DNA of 64,000 nt from Rachycentron canadum (GCA_038496675.1 CM076671.1:9350660-9414659); one strand, 5' to 3'; positions 1 to 13,456 are shown, numbered from the stretch's first letter. Notes: generated by a model from the letters alone, not told the origin. Numbers and translations: made by a program.

Positions 1-1079
1 TCTGAAAATATCCATCAGAGTAGAAGTTGTGAGTCACTTTGTACTCAGACTTTAAAGATCAACCATCAATCACCAGTGATTTAATCTAATGCATTTGCAG
101 AAGGACGCATGAAAAATGTCTTCAGTTATTTCCAAATCAGCTCTTTATTACAAATGTTGTTTAGAAAGTGCAGTCCACACTCTTCTCTACTCAACACAAA
201 CCAGCAATGCCAATATAGCATTATGTTTAACTCTTTATTATATAAATTGGTGCATTATCTATTTAAAAATAAGCGTTACTATCTGCTTCTACATCCAACC
301 ACATCACACCCTAAATATATCAGATATACACACAGTTACACACAAATATACAATTTCTGCTCAACCTCACAATCAATCTATTTGCAACATACATATTAAT
401 ACAATATACTAATCACATCATTATCATACAGTATTAATTAACCAGTGACACTTATATATACAGACATAATCACATTATGTCATCATTAATGCAAGTCTCT
501 AAAATATGCACTCATTTGCATATATAAACATATGTCTCAGCATTATATATGTAAAACTATATAGTGCAATATAATTTAAAGTGACGTTTCAAGTGATGTT
601 GACTTCAGGTCAGCGATTCCTTCAAACACTCAGCAAACAAAATTATCAACAAGTCAGGCTTTGAAACATTGATTCCAATCAATCATGGAAGCAAAGTGAA
701 AACACCTCCTGTGTCAGGAGCGAGATACAGAGTTCAGCAACTTACCTGAAGTCCAGTTCACACCAGAACTGTAGGTCGGACCAAAGCAGGCAGTGACTGT
801 GACTGAGCCACAGTGGAAACGTGCCACCACCACTGCTGATTGAGAAACCACACAACTCAGAGACACACATCACTGTTTGTCATTTACTTTTGCTGCAGTT
901 CTGGTCAAACATTCGCTGCCAGTCAAATGGAGAAAGATGATTTAAAGTCTGATACAGAAACTGACAGCACAAATATGCATCTATCTATAGACAGATATAG
1001 TGAAACCAAATTGAAAGTGGTGAATAACAGCTGATTTAAATTTCAGTCAATCGTGGCCTGATCTTATCTTATCTTGACT
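1..1079. other. Left-edge intergenic DNA, AT-rich
   Basis: No gene is recognised. The first 600 bases are AT-rich, with an octamer-like ATTTGCAT at 514-521. On the minus strand a strong donor consensus (CAG|GTAAGT, exon side ending at 746) follows an 87-base open stretch (832-746) bounded by a weak acceptor. This exon-like unit is discussed as a finding. Confidence 0.5.
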
Positions 1080-1245
1080 TTTTTTTTTATTATTATTATT
1101 ATCTTTTGGGGCATTTTTGTTTTTATTGGACAGGGACAGTGGAGAAAGGGAGTTGGGGATAAATGATCAGGCCGGGAATCAAACCGGCGACCTCCTGCTC
1201 AGGGCTCAGTACATCCATATGGTACAAACTCTAACCACGTCTTGT
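1080..1245 (-). mobile_element. tRNA-derived SINE, percomorph type
   Basis: Read on the minus strand, it has a box A-like GTGGTTAGAGTTTG (1238-1225), a box B GGTTTGATTCC (1185-1175), and a tail with CACTGTCCCTGTCCAATAAA that ends in an (ATT/AAT)n plus A-rich tract. This layout and tail are those of a common teleost SINE. Its internal promoter marks it as RNA polymerase III derived. It shares the tail pattern with the copy at 30118-30262. Confidence 0.7.
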
Positions 1246-4185
1246 CTTGTCATCTAACGTTGTAGTAGAAGAGTTTGTGAGCAGCTCTGGAAGTCAAAGC
1301 CAAATAAATTAGAGTCTCTGGTTTAGGAATCTATAGAAATGCAGAAACCTGCTTTGGAGCATCAGCGTCTATATTAAACTTTCACATCTCGTCTCATTAA
1401 GGCGAGGTTTTAGCCGAGTGCGTAGACTTAATAGATAGTTGTTGATGAGTCTCAGAGCGACCTTTTTAGTTACAGTATGGTGGTGGTGTTGTGTGAAAGT
1501 ACATCACATGTTATTTTGAGGACTGTGGGGGATGTTGCAGGTGTGCGTTGTCATTGGTTCACACACTGCAGAGGACTGTTCTGTTTCTGTTGTGCTGAAA
1601 GAGCAACACTGATTTAAAAAAGTTATAGAACAGTAAACATGGACTTTAGATAAACTTCAAATAGATACTGATGCACAGATCTGAACGGGCTGTGGATTAT
1701 AGTCTACTTCTTTTTTAAATTGAGGTCCATGTAGAGCTCCCAAAATCTGCCTTTATCTTGTTGACAGGAAACTTAATTCAAGCAATGATACTTCATTTGT
1801 CTTCATTTTGTGTTTGAAATGAGCTTCCTGAGATGACCTGTCACTGGTGTCAGTGGCTGAAGGTTTGGATTAAATCCCGGAGCTCACAAGAAGATCTGAT
1901 TGTGCTCAAGTTTGAATTTAATCCAGCTTTGGTGTCTGAGCACGACTGTGCAAACCAAATCTACTGGAGGGAGGAAGGGAAGGGGGGTACAAGTTGAAGA
2001 ACCAAGATGGAGACTTGACTTATCTGTGGCGGCCTTAAGTGAAGCCGTTTGGAGATAGACGGAGTAAATAGAAAACAGCGATTGTCGTCTCGCTCTGCCT
2101 CCCTCTCCGTAATCTGATTGGGCACGTTCCCCCGAATTGAGGGCAACGCCAAAACAAAAGATCACCAATCAGATAGAAGGGGCTCCCACTGAAGTTCTTG
2201 GCATGGTATGAATGCTTTGCCCTCTCATGTGCGCTAGTATCTAGCAGCGAGATTCCCTGTGTCGCTTTTATGTGTTAATCGTCACCGCTCAGTGAGACTA
2301 TTGTGCTGTCTGCATCGCCGGGGGAGGAAACCGCAAAAAAAAGAGGAGTTTATGTGGGGAATGAATGCAAGTGGCAGAGACTGCCAGCACCATTTCACAC
2401 GAGCTGAGAATCGCCTCATCCCCCCGTTGACGAAGGTCCAAGAGTGCAATGTGGTGCTCTGCCACCACAGACATCTCTAATTGGTGGGAAAGAAAATGGA
2501 GAGCAAATGAAGAGTTCATTTATATATTCAGAGTGGAAGGACAATTATCACCTTAAGTTTTTTTTTTGCTTTGTTTTTTTTTTTTTTTTTACATCCTTAC
2601 GATATAGATCAGTTTTACATGTGCTCAAAGTGGAAACAGAATCCCTTAATCTTATACTTGAAGCCCTCGTACAGATTTATGTTGGATGTAGAGCCCCTTT
2701 TTAAATCACACACAAGCTGCAGTTTAATTCTAGCTTATACCCCTCAGTTTAAAGAGTGACCTGAACATGTCAGGTTTAATGTGATATAATGGTTTAACCA
2801 TTAATGAGTGCAATTAATCACTTAGAACAAGCAGCTTGTCATCCACTGTGAGAACAAATGTTTTGTCAAATTTTAAGACAAAAGCTCCCGTTTTAAATGG
2901 ATGATCTAAGGGGAAAATCTGAGCTGTAGAAGTTGAGGGGAAATCTTAAGGGGAAAATGAATGGCAGATGCAACAGGTCAGCCCACTTGAAAAAGATGAG
3001 ATAATTCCACCCTCCAGTAGAGTAAGAGTAAGTAAGACGTTGTCTCTCAGTGCAGTGTTTAGTTTTACTGATCTTTTGGAAATCTGAGGGTGAGATCAGG
3101 GTCAAGGAGGGATGAGACCTCCATACATGAAAACTGTGAACCTCTTAACCCCCACAGATGCTTTGTTGGTTCCATCATTCGAAATTCCTGTTGTGTAACA
3201 TTTAACACTAATAGAGCTTCATTTGAAGTTCCAGCCAATTTTCAAACTTCCCAGTGCGTCAGGAAAATGTGGTCAAAAGTTGATGAAAGTATTTCAGTAT
3301 AATGAGATGGTGAGTCCATTAAAATATGGTATTTGATATTAAACATTTCACTCAACATCAACATAGTTTAGTCTCCATGAAAAGGCAGATACAGATTATA
3401 CTGAATTAGTAATATCACTGACGTCTCTAATCCAAAAGCTATGTGGACAACTTCAGGGGAAGATCAGTGGTTAGGAATTTAAAGAGGAAACTGAAGTAGT
3501 ACATCGAGATTCTATCGCCCTTAAAGGAGTGCTCCTCTGATTTAGTGTTGGTTTTAAAGAGTGATTAAAACATATTTTAAAAGGAGGCCAAGATGTGCTG
3601 AATTTCTCTTGTATAGGTCGACCTCCAAAAATGCTGGATCCTACATTCCCCGTAACGCAAATTAATAGCATCAAGTCCACACTCCCAGTTTCTAAAAGCA
3701 TCAGGGTTATGGATCTACAGAAGACAGGGGACAGTTTTCAGAGGTCTTTGTGTGTGGCCTTTTAAATCTTCCCTTTAAGACAAGATATCACAGGCGAATG
3801 GGGTAAAAAAAAAAAAAAATTAACATACATCACCATGAAATTTCCCCAATTACTTGTATTAAGAATATTTTTTTATGTAAGTTTGAACAGAGATTCCTCT
3901 TTGTCGCTCCATAGATCAGAAGATCCTGTCGAGTATTATTCAAATTTTCTGCATGTTTTTAAGAATAAAATGTTGTAGAAATGATGCTGTGAACGACATA
4001 TGACCAAAGTCCACAGTAAAAACCTACAGATTAATAGACCTGGTATGTTCAGTGTAGAACAGTAGAGGCTACCGAGGGGCAGATATCAGGCTTTAAAGAT
4101 GTGTATTGTAAAATTTCATACATTTATATTTTTGAACCATTATTTACAGACACAGTATCTGATACAAGGGAAGTGATGATGCTTG
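1246..4185. other. Intergenic stretch without recognisable genes
   Basis: Only low-complexity features are visible: T-tracts at 2558-2590 and an A-tract at 3805-3818. Short ORFs on both strands have no domain content or splice support. Nothing regulatory stands out. Confidence 0.5.
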
Positions 4186-4210
4186 GAGAGAGAGAGAGAG
4201 AGAGAGAGAG
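4186..4210. repeat. (AG)n microsatellite
   Basis: Uninterrupted AG dinucleotides, about 12 units. Confidence 0.9.
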
Positions 4211-5080
4211 GTTCACGTTGATACCTGGGATGTCATAGCGCAGACATTGATCGTGCATACTGAAGCATAAAGGTGTCTGTCTTGTCCAGTCTTATCTATG
4301 CTGTGTCTGCATGTTCTCCATGCCTCAGTGCTTTAAGTCCAGCAACTGTGGAATTTTTTAAAGAAGTGCCATCAAATCAAGGTGAAAAGAGACATCTTGT
4401 GCTTCCTTTGTTACATTTTTCTCCAAAATTCAGCCTGATGCTTTTGTTTTTAGTCAACTTTGACATCAAATAAAGATGTGTAAGCTTGAACACAGCTCTG
4501 CTGAACACTGTGAGACTGCAGTGATGGAAAGGTCCTCTGAAGGGTCAGTGGTTGAGGAGGTTAAGGGGAATTTATAGTGTGAAGTTAAGTGAATTTGATC
4601 CCTAGCTGCTTAAGAAAGAACAAATACATAGAAAATCTGCTCAGTTGCAGCTCTGCTCTGAATGCTAATATCTCGGCAGTGTGTGTGTGGCTGTCTGTGT
4701 GTGGGTGTGTAAAGCAGATGCCATTCTGCTGATCTCAGTCCACATCCATCCGTCTACAAACCAAATCTTCCCGAGGGCCACTGGGACAAGCCGTCCTCCT
4801 CGCAGCCTTTTCCCTCCGCAGGTCAAGCGGCGTCCAAACTGTTTCATCTCGTCTCGCAGGTCGACCGACGCCTGACGAAGAACATCTGCCCGCCAAAAAT
4901 TCACAAGCTGCCGCAGAAGCGACATCAACAGTCGGTTTGTTTCTGCTGCCACACAGTGTCATCGACAGTGTTGAATGTTGACGCATCTGTTGTGCTGTTG
5001 AGTTAGCTGTGTTTCAACAAGTTTCCATCTGATCTTTAGGGATTCAAACAACACATTCAAATTTGGACCCAGGTGTTTAT
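4211..5080. other. Intergenic stretch, nothing recognised
   Basis: A short GT-rich patch at 4680-4710 is the only notable structure. ORFs at 4665-4986 on both strands are mutually overlapping and lack family resemblance. Confidence 0.45.
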
Positions 5081-5560
5081 ATATGAACAATGTTATTTAT
5101 ATTAGGTCGTCGGTGTGATGCCTGTGTTTCTATTGTTTTGTTGTATTTCTTTGTCGTGCCAAAAACTATTTCAAAAATTATGTTAGATTATATGAAATAT
5201 ATGAAAAACTATTTTTACATTTTTTTTTATCACAACAGGAATAACAGAAATATGACAAATGAAAAATATGGCGAGTGTCATGTATAAAATTAAATAGGAA
5301 AAAACAACCAGGAAAATGTTGACAAAATTAAGAATTTATATTAAAATAATTAAATGAATCACCAAAATATCATATGCATATAATATATATGTAGAAAGTA
5401 ATTTGAAAATATAGATGAATAAATAAAATTGGGTAAATTATAATAAAAATAGGAATATGTTTAGTATAAGTAATTATTCAATTGTCATTAAAAAAAAGTC
5501 ACTTTTTTTTTTTTTTAAATAACTCTTTTGTTCCAAACTATATCATATATCAAACTAACT
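5081..5560. other. Strongly AT-rich block
   Basis: A roughly 480-base low-GC island containing many AAAAT and TATAT strings and a T-tract near 5502-5516. No gene or repeat family recognised. It could be a matrix-attachment-like or replication-timing feature, but that is speculation. Confidence 0.5.
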
Positions 5561-7370
5561 TTTCAAGAAAATTGTAGATTTTTTCACTGACGGGCACTTT
5601 GACCCGGATCCACTGTATCTGATAAAACCTCATATTCATCAGAGTTTTCAGAAACACTGAGATGTTTTGGAAATGAGCTCCAAAAGTGTGTTGTGCAGCA
5701 ACAGAACAAAGACAAGTTAGAGAGAGTTTAAAGGTTGCGTGGACTGTGTAGAAAGTCCATCTCGTTACGACTCGAACTGCGAGCCATCTCTCATTTGGAG
5801 AAACAAGTGTGCAGAAGGTTTAAAGGTTGCATCCATAGAGCGGAATGAAGGGAAGCCATTCGACTTCAATAGTACAGTCAATATTGTGTGAGGCTTTAAT
5901 GGTCAAACATATGCATATTTTCAGCTCCAGTCCTCCTGCTTTGATAAGGCTCAAGTACATTCTGTATCATCTATCAAACACGGGGAGGGGAAGGGGAGAC
6001 GGCGGGGGGCTGAGGAGGGGAGACTGGAGAACAGAAGTTAGGTTTCTCCACGGTACCGAGCAGTTATTTTATTGACGTGGGAAGACACAGGAAACGAGCT
6101 GCTTTCACTCTTGCATGTCGAGTCCTTCTGTTGGCGCGCGAATCCAAAACAATTTCAGATTTTGAGAAATACGGGGGCAGCTGGCGTTCCCACAGCCGTG
6201 CCGGAATTAGCCGTTTACGCGCTGCAACCCTATCTGCTCTGCACCTGGGCGGCGAGCATGCAAGCCTGCACCTTTGACTCGAGCACACAGGCCACCACTG
6301 CAGTCTCTGTGAGTGAGTGTGTGTGAGAGAAAGAGAGGCAGAGACAAGAATATGCAGCACAAGTGTCGTTGCATAAAGAGAATATACAGGATACAATAAT
6401 GAAAAATAATAAATACAACTATGTTAACCTAAATAACCCAGATTTTATCTCAGGGGCCACGTACACGTGCTCAGTTGTTATCACACAACCTAAATAGAGT
6501 CTTTCATTTCAATTTTTTTTTTCTTTTTTCAATATTTTAAACCTTAAAAGGTGTAATGTGTTTTTAAAAAAAGAAAGAAAGAAAAGAAACTTGCTTTTGC
6601 AGCAATCAGATACAGATGTGTGCTGCTGTGCGCTCCAAGTTTTGTGTGTTTCGGCACCTGTTGTGCTAAAATCTTTACTGCTCATTCCACAAAATCCACA
6701 ATGATCCGATACCATCTGGTTCTCCAGCCTTCTCAAGATTGAAAAAGGAACAAAACCAAAACAAAATGATGTAGCTGTTGTTGAAGACATAATGTGTGAC
6801 CTTTATTCCTACTGTAAATGCCCAGTGTCTTATATACTGTAAAGACTGTAGTAGTTTTATTTTCATTCAAAGATAAAAATTTAGAAAATAAATGTAGAAA
6901 TAAAACTAAGAAGCCTGATATTCATGTATATTAAAACATATGAGATTATAATTTATCTTCCAATTAATGTGAATGTGATCATCTCTGTAACTGAAAGAGA
7001 AAAATTGTCTTTGCACAAAGTTGATTATCGTGTTTTTTGAAGGAGGATCCTCCCAGACTGCAGCTACACTGCACGTCTAAAACCTGCAGTGAGTGAATGT
7101 TTAATTAGCAGGGCTTCATTAGTTTGGGTTTTAGTGGAGTGGTTCTGGTCCTAAATGTCTCTTGAGAGATTTCAGAGTTCACTATCGGCGACTTCACTCT
7201 GAAAAGAATCTGTATTGGACCTTTCTGGACCCGTATCGGTGGGCCGGCGCCGTGACAGCCAGGCGTGGTAAACAGCGGTGAGGAGGGAACATGTTGTCGC
7301 TCGTGTTGAACATCTGACCTGGCTGGAACCTGCGGCGAGCGGCACAGCTGAACAGGAGGCCGTCTGGATG
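5561..7370. other. Intergenic stretch, nothing recognised
   Basis: Mixed composition, with a G-rich patch at 5980-6030. The span 6070-6330 is CG-richer and carries overlapping ORFs on both strands, none resembling a protein family. Confidence 0.45.
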
Positions 7371-7545
7371 GGAGAGGAAGGGGGGAGCGAGGTGGAAGGG
7401 GTGGAGGAGGAGAAGGGAGGGAGGCTTGGCTGTACATGCTTGGCTACTTGCCCCGGTCCCATTGACCAGACAGCTGAACTAGCGAGCGAGGGAGGGAGGG
7501 AGGGATGGAGGGATGGAGTGTGGGAGGGAGGGAGGAAATGGATGG
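7371..7545 (+). repeat. G-rich GGGA minisatellite with quadruplex potential
   Basis: The plus strand carries repeated GGGAGG and GGATGGAG units, especially 7489-7535, with well over four closely spaced GGG runs. This can form a G-quadruplex on that strand. The ORFs covering it are composition artefacts. Confidence 0.7.
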
Positions 7546-10430
7546 AGCTTCTGTTTTTTACACATTACAAAGTAATAATTTATACAGTTAACCTCTATCT
7601 TTGTTGATCAACACTGAGGTGTGTTTTCATCTGCCTATCAGTCAAGAGCTGAGTGGTCTCTCGTCTGTGGAGGGAAATAAATCTGGATGTTTCCTGTTCA
7701 TTTGAACAACTTGTCTCCACTGAATTCCACACCCCTGTGTCGCATCAGAAAACTGATTCAAGAGCCAGAGATTTGGCTCCATGGATACACGAGCACAGAT
7801 TCAAACCAAATTCATCATTAGAAAATTAAGGAAAATTTCATAAGACAGCTGTTGAATAACGGTCTGTTCAGTCTCTCTCTCCCCTCTGCCTCACTACATT
7901 TCCCAAGCACACACCTGCTTCCTGCCACCCACGACTTACAACTGTGTCCATGTATGAAAACTTCATGTTGTATGTGCGCAGACACAGTCGACAAAGAAGA
8001 CTGGGATTAGCAGCTCATGACAGCCCTGACCCCGTCTTCTGGACATTACATTTATGTAGCACTGCCTTGTTTTCCCAGGTGTCACGACTGGCTGGAGTCT
8101 GTACAGGCAACGTTTTCCTGAGGTGGTGGTGGACGACATGATTGTACGAGGCACAGCACCAGGATCCACGTCCAACGTTTGGTTAGGGTTTAGGCAACAG
8201 AAGACCTTAGTTTGAATAGTTTTCTTTTCTTCATGAAACGTTATCTTACAAATGAGAGGCAGAGACCTCAATCCACTGTTTCACTGCCCCTGTTCTCTGC
8301 TGTTTCTGGGGCATCTGAAGTAGAAACATGCTTCTAGATGCTGTTTGTGTTGAGCTGCTGAAGAAGAGGAGATAGTTTGTCTGCTTGTGCATCTGCATTT
8401 TGTCCATTTCTGAATGTTGGATCACCACACGAACATATGTGGTGATCCGGTGATCCAATTCCAATGATGATTGCCGTGGTCAGAAATTTGAAAATCTCGT
8501 TTTTGCTTTGTGATTTAGCTGCTTCCTGTACGCAGCGTGAATGATATCGCTTTCATTCAGTGCACTTGTGTGTACTTGCGTCCATGCTTGTGTGTGTATA
8601 GTACGTCCACAGCATGAGAACGTGTGCGTGTTGTCTATGTCCTCGGCTGTGACTGTCAGTGTGTCCGCATGTGACTGCTTCTGCTGGGTCCCAGCAGGGG
8701 GGTGGTGGGGAGGCGCGGATGGCCCCGCCCACCTGGTGCCAGTTCCAGCCAATCAGGTGCTAATGTGCAGGAACAGGAGAGGGCTGCGCTGACAGATGGC
8801 GGGCTGACCTGGAAAACCTGCCCCCTTTTCAGGGTTCAGCAGTCGGCAGATGACAGGTATTATTTCATAACCCAAAGACTGGAGAGAGGTTGGTGGTGAC
8901 ACACACACACACACCCAGCCACATTTTTGCTTTCAGTTTGAATCATGAACTACTTTTGTTTGCATTTCTCAGTGAACTTGTGTTACTTTTTCCAAATTTT
9001 ATATATTTACATACATTTCTAATGTGATTTGGAAGCTTGTGTGTTAATCCAGTGTCTTAATCCACTTTCTGTTCAAAAATCAGACAAGCATATTCTCACA
9101 AAAACACAAACATATAAACAATAGCTTACTCTGAAACTCTGAAAACTAAAATTATGTGAATTTTAAACCTTAGAAAGTATAGAAAATACAGTTTTAAATT
9201 CTCAAATTTAATTACTGGCACCAAAAGTCTTTAAAAGTCTTTTATTTTGGTTTAATTAGGATCCAGAGTTCCTGAAGCAAACGCAAATGCAGGCACACAG
9301 CATACACACATTATTACACACTATACTAAGTAACGGTACACATAATTTCACACTTGGCCATTGACACACACAGACATACACACACGCATTTATCTGAGGC
9401 TCCAACCAGCCATGTAACTGTGATGTCAGGGCAAATCTGTCTGGCAGAAAGTGCTTTTCGATGAAGTCATTCATAAATTTTAATACAACATGTCAGCGAA
9501 CATGATGTATAGACTGGCTGCTCATTCATATTTCAAACAGTCTGCTGTGGAGAAAACAGCAGGGTTGTACCTTGCTCTACCTTAAAGTGCTGTGTGGTCA
9601 TGGCTGTCAGAGTCTGAGCCAGAGTGCAGACTCTGTTATACTTCAGATTTTTAGCTACAGGGACTTTATCACTAAACTGCTGATAACCACGTCTGTCTGC
9701 ATTGAGGTTCACCGACGTAAAGTCTCCAATAAATAAAGCAAGACCTACACATGTTCTGTAAAATTTTAATATCCATGAAGTCATTTGCATCATATTTGAC
9801 ACACTGAAGTTAAAGAACATTTTAGCTTGTTTCCTAATTGTTAGCATCATATGACAGCAGCAAGCAGATTTGGCTAATCTGTGTAATTTCTACATTTGCG
9901 TGAGTGTGAACAGCAATATTGCTCAATATTATTTGATAGAATGATTATTAATCTAATCGGCTGCTTAAACTAAGCACAAATCCAGTCTTTGCCAGGTGAA
10001 CACACGTAAGGAGCACTAAAATTAAAAAGGAGAATTAGATATAAAATGTGTTCTTAGCAATTTTAGCAACCTTTATAGTTTCAAACTGAAACAGGATCAG
10101 CTGTGTTTCTGAAAGCCGAGGCCTCAGTACAGTCCTGCAGGAAACGTGCACGGATTGTTGAACTTCGGATGCTCGTTGAGTATTGCAGGCCGCTGGATGG
10201 TGGATGAAGAAGTCATGACCATGAAGGAACATGGCACCCAGTGCAGCAGCGTTCCTCACTGATGTGTTTAATAATTTCAACAGTAGAGAAAGAACTTTTT
10301 TTAAATTTTCAACCAAAGCAACGCAGAGTCACTTTTTCTATTCCTAAAGATGAAAGATCTCAAACATTGAATGTTAGGGTCAAAAGGAGAAATGGGGGCC
10401 AGACAAAAAAGAATTCACCGTGTTGCTCTG
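7546..10430. other. Intergenic stretch with an inverted repeat
   Basis: No gene found. It includes a nested inverted repeat at 8419-8456 (listed separately), an AC tract at 8900-8913, an AT-rich part at 8940-9240, and an octamer ATTTGCAT at 9783-9790. Confidence 0.45.
8419..8456. repeat. Perfect 11-bp inverted repeat with an extra repeated arm
   Basis: GGATCACCACA (8419-8429) is complementary to TGTGGTGATCC (8438-8448) across an 8-base loop. The right arm end GGTGATCC is repeated at once (8449-8456), so the left arm has two alternative partners. Confidence 0.75.
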
Positions 10431-10960
10431 AACAGCTGAGATTCATATCGAATTCCCTTCCACATAACTCCGCCTGATGCTCGCCGTGCTGAGTCGAAGG
10501 TGGCTGATATCTGATTTTCCCAACCTAAGACTCTCGCCTTGTATGAAAATGAGACACATTACCGGTCCATTAATTGATCTGGGCGCTGCTTTGAAATGTG
10601 GACCTCCCTGAGAATCAGGAATTAGGCTTGACTCTGGGGCCAATTAGGTGAGTCTTCACCGCGTCTCCCCTGGCTCCTGCGACGCATCTCAATCAGTCAG
10701 GCCCGTCCGCAGGTGAAATGCCAGACAGAGTCGCCGGGCGCTGTCGTGAATGCTAAAGGGAGGTTGGGCGCTAATGCTATTCATGTCAAAATCATGCCAT
10801 GCATACAGCACCGGGGGCAGAGGCTAATAGTCCGTCATTTGCTGGTTGTACCTTTCATATTCCAGCCGCTGCTGCTAAACATCATTGTCTGATTAGAAAC
10901 AGGTTCTTCACTTTAGCCTGCGATACCAGCGTTTTCCTTCCTTTCATCTCTGCCAGTGAT
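10431..10960. promoter_or_regulatory. Regulatory-looking noncoding block
   Basis: Non-repetitive, mixed-composition DNA with several homeodomain-type cores (CATTAATTG, CCAATTAGG, GCTAATGC, TCTGATTAG). The texture resembles teleost conserved noncoding elements. Conservation is inferred from this texture only. Confidence 0.3.
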
Positions 10961-11110
10961 AGAGGCAGCACATCTGAGGCTGAGGTGGGGGGTGGTTCAC
11001 CTTCTGGAAGGATCCTTTGAGTCGGCGTACGCAGTGACTGACAAGTTAAAGCTTTGGTCAGAACTATGTGAGGCTACGGGGAAATTCCTCACTTTTGTGT
11101 TTGGACAGGG

Positions 11111-11130
11111 AGGTCAGAGGTCAGAGGTCA
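11111..11130 (+). promoter_or_regulatory. Three AGGTCA half-sites in DR1 spacing
   Basis: AGGTCA-G-AGGTCA-G-AGGTCA: three perfect nuclear-receptor half-sites separated by one base. DR1 is the preferred element of RXR heterodimers with PPAR, and of HNF4 and COUP-TF. A short tandem duplication could also produce it. Confidence 0.4.
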
Positions 11131-11999
11131 GGTGTAGCAGTTCACTGACTTGCTCAATCCGTTCAAACAGTGTGGAGAATCTGAAGTCATATATTTGAGA
11201 TCGCTGTAGGGCTCTGATGATATTGTGTGTAATCTTGGACTCCACTGAGGTGGGTCAGTTAAATCCAGTTCAGGACTGAATCCACACACTCTTCAGCAAA
11301 ACATGCTCCACAAATATGAGGCACTTTAGATTAAGGCAGCTTCCATATCAATGGGATGCATCATTTTATTTGTTTGAAACTCTAGTGAAGTTCCCGGTGT
11401 GTCTACAGACATCATATATGTCAGGCTGAATTACAAATAAAACGAAAACATCATCAGGGCTGGAACAAAACAATACATCAGGAAGAAATCTGATTATTTT
11501 TACCATCTTAATGTTACTTAAAGGGCAAAAACACATTCAGAGTCAACTTAGTCAGTTAGTATGTTTGACTCGACTCTGGTTAAACACAAAGATACGCAAG
11601 AGTTATTTGCAGATTAACTAAGGATTAGTTCAACTGCTTGAAGAGCACAGAAATGGTAAGAAAGACCAGCATCTCCAGACCAGCAAAAATACTAAAATAA
11701 TTATCGGGTTAAATATATTAAAATAATCTTTTTTTTTAAACTTCATTCCCAAAAATTGTTCCAGCTCAGTTTTAAACTGAACTGTGAACAGTACTCAAGA
11801 AAGTATGCCAAGATACAGTCGGTTTGCTAATGGCTGCTTTAACAAAATTAGGGTTTAAAATTAAAGCAGTAAATAAAGTTTGTTTTTTTTTTTAAATTGA
11901 ACTGAACTGACTAATTCAAAATAAATTAAAAAAGTGTAAAAAATCTCTGCTCGCGAGCTACTTCTCTGTTTAAGGAGAGTTGCTTCTCACTGTGCCTAT
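11131..11999. other. Intergenic stretch, nothing recognised
   Basis: AT-leaning DNA with short T-tracts at about 11730 and 11883. No gene-like ORF and no repeat family recognised. Confidence 0.45.
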
Positions 12000-12200
12000 A
12001 TCAATTCTAATTATGACTCCCTGTCTGTCACATTTGAGCCATATAATCCGTGAGCGCTGACTGGCTGACCATGTGCTATGTTCAGATGTGTCCTGCCACT
12101 CTAAACCCTGTTGTAATCCCGCGTTCAACCAGCGTGAGCCTTAATTGAAATAATCCCTGCCGATGAGCCGGGCGGTGCTGCACAGACCCGCAGCCCGAGC
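12000..12200 (+). promoter_or_regulatory. Candidate enhancer with three TAATCC sites
   Basis: TAATCC occurs at 12044-12049, 12114-12119 and 12151-12156, together with CTAATTATG and TTAATTGA cores. TAATCC is bound by K50 homeodomain proteins (Otx, Pitx, Crx, Gsc). The block is non-repetitive and non-coding. Confidence 0.35.
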
Positions 12201-13120
12201 CAGTTTCATGATGGGTCCAGTTTAACCCACTGTGTGACTCTGACCTTTCCCTCGCTGCTCGCTGGGACCATCTGAACCCGTCCCAGTAAGGACATCTGGT
12301 CGGATACTGGGGAGGTCGTTTGATCCGCCTGGCTGGTCCCAGAGGCCTTTCAGACCCTCATAGACTTACAGTAGTACATTGAATGCTGCTGGAGGGGAAC
12401 GTGACAGCAGCACAGTTTAACATAAGTGAAGGAAAGAAGGAGAATTTTCTAGTATTAGATTAATAAATATCATTTATATTGATTATAACGACAAGCTTCT
12501 TTTCGCAAAGCAACGTTTTCCTCAGATCAGTGAAGAAATCCGCCTCAACAGGCCCAGGTACATTGTTTCACTCATGATAATTTAGTTACCACGCTGACGT
12601 AGGTTTCATCTGTCATTTATCTAATATTTGTAAATGTATACTGGATTTTTGTGCTGTTCATGTGCCAGAGTGCATCAATGAGGAAACAGTTGAAATATAC
12701 AGTAACAGCCTGCACAGTTGTCAACAGTTGTGTTTGTGTGTTTTTGACCTGTGAATGCTTGTTAATTTGATATGTGCTATTTTTCATCTATTTTATCCTT
12801 TTTAATATCTGTATATTTTAAAGATATTATTGACCATTCTGAGCAAAATTCAGATTATTATTTTTTTCATCCTGACTCGAAGCACAGTTCATATAAAGTA
12901 GGATGAATGCTTTTCACATGTGTGATGTCCTGGACTAAACTAAACATAGTACTGAATAAATATAGATATAATCCCACCACTTTAATTCAGGCATCGGAGA
13001 CCTGTGAGGCAATGACATGAAAAACTACATTACATTTTACACAGATAGAGGTTAAAGCTGTTTTGCTATCGAGATGAATGAGACTTTGCGATCAGAAGCC
13101 ACATTAAAACTCTAAAGCTA

Positions 13121-13154
<34 letters not shown>

Positions 13155-13456
13155 GACTCTGAAGGTTTGAAAGACAGAATCTTAAGATAATAAACTGTGA
13201 GACAACACAAGTAAAACCTACACATTTTCTGTGTCCAAGACTTTAAACATACCCACTGTGTTTAAACAGCACTGTTTATAATGCATCACCTCTGAATTAT
13301 TATCCAGCGTGTGTTCTCTAATGAATGTGTTTGGCTCTGTATTTAGTTATTCTGTGTCTGAATGGGTCCGTCTCTGCCTCTTTTTCCTGCCACTGTATCT
13401 AAAACAGTGCATTAACATCTGCAGCCCATTTAGTGCTGCTGACATCAGGCTAATAA

